Below, piece by piece: positions 16,878-23,606 of a stretch of DNA of 64,000 nt. Every line of letters begins with the position of its first letter. Positions within the stretch are counted from its first letter, which is position 1. Source of the DNA: Variovorax sp. PAMC26660 (GTDB lineage Bacteria; Pseudomonadota; Gammaproteobacteria; Burkholderiales; Burkholderiaceae_C); assembly GCF_014302995.1 (NCBI RefSeq), contig NZ_CP060295.1, forward strand, positions 3,897,501-3,961,500. Direction: 5' to 3'. The notes beneath the pieces are model-generated. The model saw only the letters and a program-made list of their open reading frames with translations. It made no database searches and was not told where the DNA came from. The position numbers and the translations under genes are program-made.

Positions 16878-17103
16878 GCAATTTCTTCAACGAAATCAAA
16901 GTGCTACATGCAACTGCGTGGCTGTTTGTCCGGCGCGTTCTCGCGCGGGCATCGTTCCTGCGACGTCTGAAACGAAAGTCAACATTTCGAGGCTACCCAT
17001 GGGTAGCAACAGAGTCAGAGGGACGTCGCATGGTCAATTTGTTTTTGAGCATTGCCAGTGCATCCGCGGACACGTTCCGCTGTGCCACTGGGGGAGCGCG
17101 GTC

Positions 17104-17865
17104 ATGGACATGAGCATCCATTGCGCCGTTGCGCAGCCGGCACTGTCGGCATCTCAGATGTATGGCGGTGTCTTCCACGCCGCGCTGATCGTTGCGGACG
17201 ATCTCGCGGTGGCCGAGCGGATGCGTCGCATCCTTGCCGACCTCGCGCCGCGCCGGCGCATCGTGATTGCGTCCAGCCGCAGCGAAGCCTGCAGCCTGCT
17301 GGCTTCGCTGCCTTATGACCTGGTGCTGGTCGACATGCGGTTGCCATGCCGCGACGGCGTCTCGCTGTTGATGCATGTGCGCCAGATCTATCCGCGCATC
17401 GAAAGTGTCGGCATGTCGGCAACGGACGATCACGAACTGGTGAGCGCCGCGATTGCCGCCGGTGCCATCGGCTATCTGCTGACCGAAGCGGACGAGATCG
17501 AACTCGCCTACCTGCTGCGTTCGATCGAGCGCGGTGGCGCACCGATGGATTCGCGCATCGCGCGGCGCATCCTTTCTTCGATTGCGGCATCGGCGAAGGT
17601 GCGGACCATCGTGCCTATCCGCGTTCAGGTGCCGGCCGTGAATGCGGATACGGGTGCAAAAGTTCCGCCGGGCCTGCTGTCGCCGCGCGAACTCAAGGTG
17701 CTGCGCCTGATCGCGCAGGGCTGGAGCAACAGGCAGATCGCCGAGGCGGTGTACCTGTCGGTCAACACGATCGAGTTTCACGCCAAGAGCATCTATCGCA
17801 AGCTGTCCGTGAAGTCGCGGACGCAGGCGGTTCATGAGGCGACGCAGCACGGTCTTCTGAACTGA
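17104..17865 (+). CDS. NarL/LuxR-type response regulator with atypical receiver
   Basis: 253-aa DNA-binding regulator. Seen: a receiver domain (about residues 26-140) with acidic pair Asp32-Asp33 and phospho-acceptor Asp77 in LVLVDMRLP, and a C-terminal LuxR helix-turn-helix (about 192-250) with LSPRELKVLRLIAQGWSNRQ and VNTIEFHAKSIYRKLSV. The invariant receiver lysine that follows GYLL in most homologues is Thr127 here, so phosphorylation may be altered or dispensable. The start at 17104 follows GGGGAG by 7 bp; Met codons at 17110 and 17158 are alternatives. No histidine kinase is adjacent. Its position next to the adhesin suggests, but does not prove, that it controls it. Confidence 0.9.
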   Translation: MDMSIHCAVAQPALSASQMYGGVFHAALIVADDLAVAERMRRILADLAPRRRIVIASSRSEACSLLASLPYDLVLVDMRLPCRDGVSLLMHVRQIYPRIESVGMSATDDHELVSAAIAAGAIGYLLTEADEIELAYLLRSIERGGAPMDSRIARRILSSIAASAKVRTIVPIRVQVPAVNADTGAKVPPGLLSPRELKVLRLIAQGWSNRQIAEAVYLSVNTIEFHAKSIYRKLSVKSRTQAVHEATQHGLLN

Positions 17866-17959
17866 AGACCGGACGGCGACGGTCCTCGTCGCCAGTCGAT
17901 GCGCGGTCCGTGTGCGCGCCTGTCGTCCACCTGGACGCAGGCCGGGCACATTGCGACCG

Positions 17960-17989
17960 TTGAATTCTCCCCCACCGCCCCGCTACAAT
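17960..17989 (+). promoter_or_regulatory. Sigma70-type promoter of petABC
   Basis: TTGAAT (17960-17965) and TACAAT (17984-17989) are separated by 18 bp, placing the start of transcription near 17996, about 60 nt before petA. It is the best match to the consensus in the intergenic region. Confidence 0.65.
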
Positions 17990-17992
17990 CGC

Positions 17993-18026
17993 GGGTTGAC
18001 CCTGTTCAAGCCAAGGGTTGACCCTG
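17993..18026 (+). repeat. Two direct copies of GGGTTGACCCTG at the petA start site
   Basis: The 12-mer GGGTTGACCCTG occurs at 17993-18004 and again at 18015-18026, 22 bp apart (two helical turns). Each holds the dyad GGGT-TG-ACCC. The first overlaps the predicted transcription start, a position suited to an operator. Confidence 0.7.
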
Positions 18027-18055
18027 CTCCAGCGAAGAAGACAAAGAGGATCCCC

Positions 18056-18673
18056 ATGAGTGACATGACCTCCGGCTCGCCCCGGATCGACACAGGCAAA
18101 CGGACGTGGTTGATCGCATCCAGCTGTGCCGGCGTAGTGGGCGGCGTGGCCACCGCCATCCCTTTCGTGAGCACATTCCAGCCCTCGGAGAAGGCCAAGG
18201 CCGCCGGCGCAGCGGTTGAAGTCGATATCTCGGCCCTCAAGGTCGGCGAGAAAATGACCGTCGAATGGCGCGGCAAGCCGGTCTGGATTCTCAAGCGCAC
18301 CCCCGAGCAGATCGCGGAACTCCCCAAGCTCGACGGGCAACTGGCCGATCCGCTGTCCAAGCGTCACCCCGACGAATTCACGCCCAAGTACGCGCAGAAC
18401 GAGAACCGCTCGATCAAGCCCGAAGTGCTGGTCGTGGTCGGCATCTGCACCCACCTGGGCTGCTCGCCGAGCGACCGTTTCCAGCCCGGCCCGCAGCCCT
18501 CGCTGCCCGCCGACTGGGAAGGTGGCTTTCTCTGCCCCTGCCACGGCTCCACCTTCGACCTGGCCGGCCGTGTCTTCAAGAACAAGCCCGCGCCCGACAA
18601 CCTCCCGGTGCCTCCTCATATGTACCTGTCTGATACCCGCCTGCTCATCGGCGAAGACAGCAAGAAGGCCTGA
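18056..18673 (+). CDS. petA: Cytochrome bc1 Rieske iron-sulfur subunit
   Basis: 205-aa Rieske [2Fe-2S] protein of ubiquinol-cytochrome c reductase. Seen: an N-terminal membrane anchor (about residues 20-42) preceded by GKRTWLIAS, a head domain with the two cluster-binding motifs CTHLGC and CPCHGS (Cys/His ligands), and the proline loop near PAPDNLPVPPH. The anchor is typically Tat-exported and uncleaved. The start at 18056 has GAGGAT 6 bp upstream. It is the first gene of petABC, 14 bp before petB, and preceded by a good sigma70 promoter. Confidence 0.97.
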   Translation: MSDMTSGSPRIDTGKRTWLIASSCAGVVGGVATAIPFVSTFQPSEKAKAAGAAVEVDISALKVGEKMTVEWRGKPVWILKRTPEQIAELPKLDGQLADPLSKRHPDEFTPKYAQNENRSIKPEVLVVVGICTHLGCSPSDRFQPGPQPSLPADWEGGFLCPCHGSTFDLAGRVFKNKPAPDNLPVPPHMYLSDTRLLIGEDSKKA

Positions 18674-18687
18674 GGGAGTCGAAGAAC

Positions 18688-20124
18688 ATGGCTGAATTCC
18701 ACGAAATTTCCCCCAACGCACCCGCCAGCGAAAAGCTGCTCAACTGGGTCGACAACCGCTTCCCGCTGACCAAGCTCTGGAACGACCAGTGGGGCAAGTA
18801 CTACGCACCGAAGAATTTCAACTTCTGGTACATCTTCGGCTCGCTGGCGATGCTGGTCCTGGTGATCCAGATCGTCACCGGCATCTTCCTGGTGATGCAC
18901 TACAAGCCCGATGCGGCCCAGGCTTTCGCCTCGGTCGAATACATCATGCGCGACGTGCCCTGGGGCTGGCTGATCCGCTACATCCACTCGACAGGCGCCT
19001 CGGCGTTCTTCATCGTGGTGTACCTGCACATGTTCCGCGGCCTCATGTACGGCAGCTATCGCAAGCCGCGCGAGCTGATCTGGGTGTTCGGCTGCGCGAT
19101 CTTCCTGTGCCTCATGGCCGAAGCCTTCATGGGTTACCTGTTGCCCTGGGGCCAGATGTCCTATTGGGGCGCCCAGGTGATCGTGAACCTGTTCGCCGCC
19201 ATCCCGTTCATCGGCCCTGACCTGGCCCTGCTGATCCGCGGCGACTACGTGGTGAGCGACGCCACGCTGAACCGCTTCTTCAGCTTCCACGTGATCGCCG
19301 TGCCGCTCGTGCTGCTCGGCCTGGTGGTGGCCCACCTGATCGCGCTGCACGAAGTGGGTTCGAACAACCCCGACGGCATCGAGATCAAGGCCAACCGCGG
19401 CCCCGACGGCCATCCGCTCGACGGCATTCCGTCGCATCCGTACTACACGGTGCACGACATCTTCGGCGTGGTGGTGTTCCTCACGATCTTCTCGGCAGTG
19501 ATCTTCTTCGCGCCGGAAGCCGGTGGGTACTTCCTCGAGTACAACAACTTCATCCCGGCCGATTCGCTGAAGACGCCGAACCACATTGCGCCAGTCTGGT
19601 ACTTCACGCCTTTCTATTCGATGCTGCGTGCAACCACCGACGACATGGTCAACGTGTTCGCGCTGATCATCGGTGCCGCTGCCATCTGGAACTTCATCAA
19701 GGGCAAGTCGGGCACGGCGCTCAAGGTCGCTGCCGTGGTCGTGGCCGCTGTGGTGATCTTCCTGCTCAAGTCCTTCGACGCCAAGTTCTGGGGCGTGGTC
19801 ATCATGGGCGGCTCGGTCATCATCCTGTTCTTCCTGCCGTGGCTCGACCACAGCGAAGTCAAGTCGATCCGCTACCGTCCGAGCTGGCACAAGTATGTCT
19901 ATGGCGTGTTCGTGTTCTTCTTCCTGATCCTGGGCTACCTGGGCATCCAGCCGCCCGGCGTCTGGGGCAACCTGGTCATCGGCTCCTTCGCCCTCGACAT
20001 CGCACAGACCATCTCGCAGATCGGCACGCTCTTCTACTTCGGCTTCTTCCTGCTGATGCCATGGTGGAGCCGCAAGGGTGAATTCAAGCCCGTGCCCGAG
20101 CGCGTGGTTTTTGCCGCCCATTGA
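18688..20124 (+). CDS. petB: Cytochrome bc1 cytochrome b subunit
   Basis: 478-aa di-haem cytochrome b, the quinol-oxidising core of the bc1 complex in the inner membrane. Seen: nine or so hydrophobic segments, haem-binding histidines in YIHSTGASAFFIVVYLHMFRG-type and HVIAVPLVLLGLVVAHLIALH segments, GYLLPWGQMSYWG in the Qo region and the PDNYIPA-equivalent FIPADSLKTPNHIAP with the PEW-like PVWYF. GAGGGAGTC lies upstream of the start. It is longer than the ~400-aa alpha-proteobacterial form because of additional C-terminal hydrophobic helices, usual in beta-proteobacteria. Confidence 0.97.
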   Translation: MAEFHEISPNAPASEKLLNWVDNRFPLTKLWNDQWGKYYAPKNFNFWYIFGSLAMLVLVIQIVTGIFLVMHYKPDAAQAFASVEYIMRDVPWGWLIRYIHSTGASAFFIVVYLHMFRGLMYGSYRKPRELIWVFGCAIFLCLMAEAFMGYLLPWGQMSYWGAQVIVNLFAAIPFIGPDLALLIRGDYVVSDATLNRFFSFHVIAVPLVLLGLVVAHLIALHEVGSNNPDGIEIKANRGPDGHPLDGIPSHPYYTVHDIFGVVVFLTIFSAVIFFAPEAGGYFLEYNNFIPADSLKTPNHIAPVWYFTPFYSMLRATTDDMVNVFALIIGAAAIWNFIKGKSGTALKVAAVVVAAVVIFLLKSFDAKFWGVVIMGGSVIILFFLPWLDHSEVKSIRYRPSWHKYVYGVFVFFFLILGYLGIQPPGVWGNLVIGSFALDIAQTISQIGTLFYFGFFLLMPWWSRKGEFKPVPERVVFAAH

Positions 20125-20158
20125 GACAAGCTGCCCAAGAGAGCTGAGAGAACACACG

Positions 20159-20932
20159 ATGAAGAAAAGCATTTCCGGCTGGCTCGCGGTCCTGGGTCTC
20201 GCGCTGGGCCTGACCTTCTGTGCAACGGCATCCGCCGAGTCCGAGGGCATTGCCTGGGACAAGGCGAATCCCAAGACCAACGACGTGGTCGCCCTGCAAA
20301 ACGGCGCCAAGCTGTTCGTCAACTACTGCCTGAACTGCCATTCGGCAGCCTTCATGCGCTACAACCGCCTGCAGGACCTCGGCATCACCGAGCAGCAGAT
20401 CAAGGACAACCTTCTGTTCACGACCGACAAGGTCGGCGAGACCATGAAGGCGAACATCGACCCGCGCCAGGCCAAGGACTGGTTCGGCACGACGCCACCC
20501 GACCTCACGCTGGTTGCGCGTTCGCGCGCCGGCCATGGCGGCACCGGCGCCGACTATCTCTACACGTATCTGCGCACCTATTACCGCGACGACACCAAGG
20601 CCACCGGCTGGAACAACCTCGCGTTTCCGAGCGTCGCCATGCCGAACCCCTTGTGGGAACTGCAGGGCGAGCGCCGGCCGGTCTACACCAAAGTCGAACA
20701 GCACGGTCACGAAACCGAAGTGTTCAAGGGCTGGGAGCAAGTCACTCCCGGCACCCTGACATCCGTGCAGTACGACAATGCGGTGGGCGACCTGGTGAGC
20801 TACCTGCAATGGATGGCCGAGCCCGCACAGAACACCCGTATTCGCATCGGCGTCTGGGTGCTGCTGTTCCTGGTCATGTCCGTGGTTTTTGTGTGGCGAC
20901 TGAACGCCTCGTACTGGAAAGACGTCAAGTAG
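20159..20932 (+). CDS. petC: Cytochrome bc1 cytochrome c1 subunit
   Basis: 257-aa periplasmic cytochrome c1 anchored by a C-terminal helix. Seen: a signal peptide (MKKSISGWLAVLG through TASAES), the haem c motif CLNCHS near residue 59, YCLNCHSAAFMRYNRL, the axial-Met region FPSVAMPNPL, and a C-terminal membrane segment IRIGVWVLLFLVMSVVFVWRL ending in a short basic tail. The start at 20159 was chosen because the signal peptide begins there. It closes petABC and is followed by a terminator. Confidence 0.97.
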   Translation: MKKSISGWLAVLGLALGLTFCATASAESEGIAWDKANPKTNDVVALQNGAKLFVNYCLNCHSAAFMRYNRLQDLGITEQQIKDNLLFTTDKVGETMKANIDPRQAKDWFGTTPPDLTLVARSRAGHGGTGADYLYTYLRTYYRDDTKATGWNNLAFPSVAMPNPLWELQGERRPVYTKVEQHGHETEVFKGWEQVTPGTLTSVQYDNAVGDLVSYLQWMAEPAQNTRIRIGVWVLLFLVMSVVFVWRLNASYWKDVK

Positions 20933-20974
20933 TTCCGTCCACGCCGACCGGACGCCTCGTGTATCCGGTCCCAC

Positions 20975-21006
20975 AGAGTGGGTTGCCAACGCGACCCACT
21001 CTTTTT
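20975..21006 (+). terminator. Rho-independent terminator of petABC
   Basis: AGAGTGGGT and ACCCACTCT form a perfect 9-bp stem around a 10-nt loop, followed by TTTTG and further T residues. It separates petC from sspA. Confidence 0.85.
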
Positions 21007-21027
21007 GATTTTTAGGAGTCTTTCGCC

Positions 21028-21639
21028 ATGATGGTCTTGTATTCAGGAACGACCTGCCCGTTTTCCCACCGCTGCCGCTTCGTCTTGTTCGAAAAGGGCA
21101 TGGACTTCGAGATCCGCGACGTCGATCTCTACAACAAGCCCGAAGACATCAGCGTGATGAACCCGTACGGCCAGGTGCCGATTCTGGTCGAGCGCGACCT
21201 GATCCTGTACGAGTCGAACATCATCAACGAGTACATCGACGAGCGCTTCCCGCATCCGCAACTGATGCCCGGCGACCCGGTCGACCGCGCCCGCGTGCGC
21301 CTGTTCCTGCTCAATTTCGAGAAGGAACTGTTCGTTCACGTGTCGACGCTCGAGAATCGCACCGTCAAGGGCAACGACAAGGCGCTCGAAAAGGCCCGCT
21401 CGCACATCCGTGACCGCCTCACGCAACTCGCTCCCGTGTTCCTCAAGAACAAGTACATGCTGGGCGACAACTTCTCGATGCTCGACGTGGCCATTGCACC
21501 GCTGCTCTGGCGCCTCGACTACTACGGCATTGACCTCAGCAAGAATGCGGCACCGCTGCTGAAGTACGCCGAGCGCATCTTCTCGCGTCCGGCCTACATC
21601 GAAGCACTCACGCCTTCTGAAAAGGTCATGCGAAAGTAA
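21028..21639 (+). CDS. sspA: Stringent starvation protein A (GST-like)
   Basis: 203-aa glutathione-S-transferase-fold protein that, in studied bacteria, binds RNA polymerase holoenzyme rather than acting as an enzyme. Seen: the thioredoxin-like N-domain with SGTTCPFSHRCRFVLFEKGM, the conserved NPYGQVPILVERD with the cis-proline, ESNIINEYIDERFPHP, and the all-alpha C-domain with FSMLDVAIAPLLWRL. AGGAG lies 10 bp before the start; a second Met follows immediately at 21031. It is paired with sspB as in other proteobacteria. Confidence 0.94.
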   Translation: MMVLYSGTTCPFSHRCRFVLFEKGMDFEIRDVDLYNKPEDISVMNPYGQVPILVERDLILYESNIINEYIDERFPHPQLMPGDPVDRARVRLFLLNFEKELFVHVSTLENRTVKGNDKALEKARSHIRDRLTQLAPVFLKNKYMLGDNFSMLDVAIAPLLWRLDYYGIDLSKNAAPLLKYAERIFSRPAYIEALTPSEKVMRK

Positions 21640-21680
21640 GTAAGCTGCGTGCCTGCTTCCACCGTTTTCCGTCGTTTTTC

Positions 21681-22250
21681 ATGATCAACGCGCTCGAGTC
21701 GTCTTCCACCCGCCCGTACCTCATCCGGGCCCTGTACGAATGGTGCACCGACAACGGGTTCACGCCCTATGTCGCGGTGCAGGTCGACGACAGTGTCCAG
21801 GTTCCGCGCGAGTACGTGAAAAACGGCGAGATCGTGCTCAACATCAGCTTCGACGCGACCAGCTCGCTCAAGCTCGGCAATGATTTCATCGAGTTCAAGG
21901 CCCGTTTTGCGGGCAGTGCGCGTGAAATCAGCGTGCCGGTGGGGCGCGTGATCGCGATCTACGCGCGTGAAAACGGGCAGGGTATGGCCTTTCCGGCACC
22001 CGCGCCTGCCGCGGCAGACAACGGCAATGGCGATGCGCCCCCTGTTGTGCCTGCGCACACGGGCCCGGCGCGCATGCCCTTGCGCGACGCTTCGCGTGGC
22101 ACCGAAGGCGATGCAGGCAAGATCGTCCACCTGGTGACGGGCGAGGACGCCGACGAAGCGGTCGAAGCGAGCCAGACCGATCCGGTCGACGAGCCACCGC
22201 GCCCGCCGGCCGGTGGCGGTTCCAGGCCATCGCTCAAGCGCGTCAAGTAG
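21681..22250 (+). CDS. sspB: ClpXP protease specificity-enhancing factor SspB
   Basis: 189-aa adaptor that tethers ssrA-tagged proteins to ClpXP. Seen: the substrate-binding domain at about residues 8-110 (STRPYLIRALYEWCTDNGFTPY-type start, VLNISFDATSSLKLGNDFIEFKARFAG), a long Ala/Pro/Asp-rich flexible linker, and the extreme C-terminal ClpX-docking tail RPSLKRVK, equivalent to the PALRVVK of E. coli. It lies 41 bp after sspA on the same strand. The linker is longer than in E. coli (165 aa). Confidence 0.94.
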   Translation: MINALESSSTRPYLIRALYEWCTDNGFTPYVAVQVDDSVQVPREYVKNGEIVLNISFDATSSLKLGNDFIEFKARFAGSAREISVPVGRVIAIYARENGQGMAFPAPAPAAADNGNGDAPPVVPAHTGPARMPLRDASRGTEGDAGKIVHLVTGEDADEAVEASQTDPVDEPPRPPAGGGSRPSLKRVK

Positions 22251-22321
22251 ACAGACGGCGGCACCGGCGCCCTGAACTGGGTGCCACGCCGCGCGGCTAG
22301 AATCCCGCAGAGAAAAAATAC

Positions 22322-22397
22322 GCCGCTTTAGCTCAATTGGTAGAGCACCCGCCTTGTAAGCGGAAGGTCGTCAGTTCGATTCCGACAAGCGGCACCA
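22322..22397 (+). tRNA. tRNA-Thr (anticodon TGT)
   Basis: 76 nt including an encoded CCA (22395-22397). The acceptor stem GCCGCTT/AAGCGGC pairs perfectly, the D arm contains AGCTCAATTGGTAGAG, the anticodon loop is CTTGTAA with TGT at 22355-22357, and the T arm carries GTTCGATTC. A TAGAAT hexamer at 22298 could be its -10 element. Confidence 0.97.
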
Positions 22398-22428
22398 TCA
22401 CACTGTCCTCGGCCACCGAGGGCACCCC

Positions 22429-22466
22429 AATCCCCAGGATTTCCAGAAAATTCGGGGATTTTTTAT
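22429..22466 (+). terminator. Terminator after tRNA-Thr
   Basis: AATCCCC and GGGGATT form a 7-bp stem around an 18-nt loop, followed by TTTTATT. It lies 32 bp after the tRNA and before the acyltransferase start. Confidence 0.65.
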
Positions 22467-22496
22467 TGAGCGCCACTTTCTCGTGAAGCCCGCCGA

Positions 22497-23600
22497 ATGC
22501 GCGAATCGAAAACAGCCCTCGACCACGATGTCTACCTGAAGACCTCGTATTTCCCCGCCCTGGACGGGCTGCGGGCGATTTCGGTCTTTCTTGTTTTCGC
22601 GGTTCATTTCGGCGGAGAGATGTCGGGCACGCGGACCGGCTGGCTCGGTGTCTACGTTTTCTTCGTGCTCTCCGGCTTTCTGATCACGACGCTGTTGCTG
22701 CGCGAGTGGGACGCCACCGGTTTCGTATCGCTGAAGGCGTTCTATATCCGGCGCAGCACGCGGCTGATGCCTGTCTACTTTCTCGTGTACCTGCTGGTCA
22801 TGGTCCTGAGTTACTTCTCGCAGGGCCTGGCCTGGACCGAAATGAAGGCGGCGACGCCTTACATGCTCACTTTCCTGAACGAATTTGCCGGGCCATCGCC
22901 CTGGGCCATTACCTGGTCGCTGGGCGTGGAGTGGAAGTACTACCTGGTGTGGCCGTTGCTGTTCGCCCTGTTCGGGCGCACGTCGACCTCCCGCATGGGC
23001 CTTGCGCTGCTTTGCCTCGGAGTGACGGGCGTTCTTCTGGTCGGCAGCTTCTATCCCGCCTGGTTCACGCCGTGGTTCTATTTCGGGCTGATCCTGGGTT
23101 CGCTCATTGCCGTGGCCATGCATTCGCGGATCGTGTTCGACAGGCTTCGCGGCCTCATGACCAACAAGGCCGCATTCATCATCGCCTTCGTGCTGTTCGT
23201 CTGGTACAGGCGAGGCGCTCTTTTCGAGGCGCACCTCGGTCATGCGACGCTGATCGTGGTGTTCAGTTTGCTGATCGGACTGTTGATGCCGTCCCTCATC
23301 GTGAACAGCACCTACCTGAGCCGCGCGCTGGCATGGCGGCCGCTGGTGTTCATCGGCCAGCGTTCGTACGCCATGTACCTGATCCAGGTCATGGCAGTGC
23401 AGGCTGTGCTCTTCGTGTTCCCCGGCATGCTCTTCGGTCCGTTCCTGTTGTTCAGCGGCTTTGCCGTCGCGCTGCTGGTTGCCGATGTTTTCTATCGGTG
23501 GTTCGAGCGCCCGATCGCGCGTTGGGGCCATGGATGGGCCAAGGCAGTGAAGGACAGCGGCGATGGCGCCCAGCGCGCACCGGGCGTGAAACCCAGCTAG
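22497..23600 (+). CDS. Acyltransferase family 3 membrane protein (OafA-like)
   Basis: 367-aa polytopic inner-membrane acyltransferase (Acyl_transf_3). Such enzymes O-acetylate or otherwise acylate O-antigen, exopolysaccharide, peptidoglycan or lipids. Seen: the diagnostic ALDGLRAISVFLVFAVHF with the catalytic-type His near residue 39, GWLGVYVFFVLSGFLIT, the IRRSTRLMPVYF arginine motif, TWSLGVEWKYYLVWPL and about ten hydrophobic segments. No SGNH domain is fused. It starts 31 bp after the tRNA terminator and is convergent with the SWIM-protein gene (6 bp between stops). The acceptor is unknown and no glycan locus is adjacent. Confidence 0.9.
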   Translation: MRESKTALDHDVYLKTSYFPALDGLRAISVFLVFAVHFGGEMSGTRTGWLGVYVFFVLSGFLITTLLLREWDATGFVSLKAFYIRRSTRLMPVYFLVYLLVMVLSYFSQGLAWTEMKAATPYMLTFLNEFAGPSPWAITWSLGVEWKYYLVWPLLFALFGRTSTSRMGLALLCLGVTGVLLVGSFYPAWFTPWFYFGLILGSLIAVAMHSRIVFDRLRGLMTNKAAFIIAFVLFVWYRRGALFEAHLGHATLIVVFSLLIGLLMPSLIVNSTYLSRALAWRPLVFIGQRSYAMYLIQVMAVQAVLFVFPGMLFGPFLLFSGFAVALLVADVFYRWFERPIARWGHGWAKAVKDSGDGAQRAPGVKPS

Positions 23601-23606
23601 TTCCGG

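Larger units (their letters stand above)
16488..17103. other. Hairpin-rich intergenic region between adhesin and regulator
   Basis: 616 bp without a convincing gene. It contains a 6-bp dyad TTGGGT/ACCCAA near 16562, a 9-bp-arm hairpin CGCGAAGCC/GGCTTCGCG (16689-16717), an 8-bp-arm palindrome CTCGACAT-GCG-ATGTCGAG (16745-16763), a 7-bp hairpin whose T-tract faces the minus strand (16825-16849), and a 6-bp hairpin with a T-tract on the plus strand (16852-16876). It must hold the promoters of both flanking, divergently transcribed genes. A 72-codon frame at 16644-16862 is open but has no recognisable features. Confidence 0.6.

Noticed and set aside
18616..20322. 568-codon minus-strand frame opposite petB
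   Set aside because: Antisense shadow of a GC-rich gene; its composition (Asp/His/Gln-rich) matches no protein.
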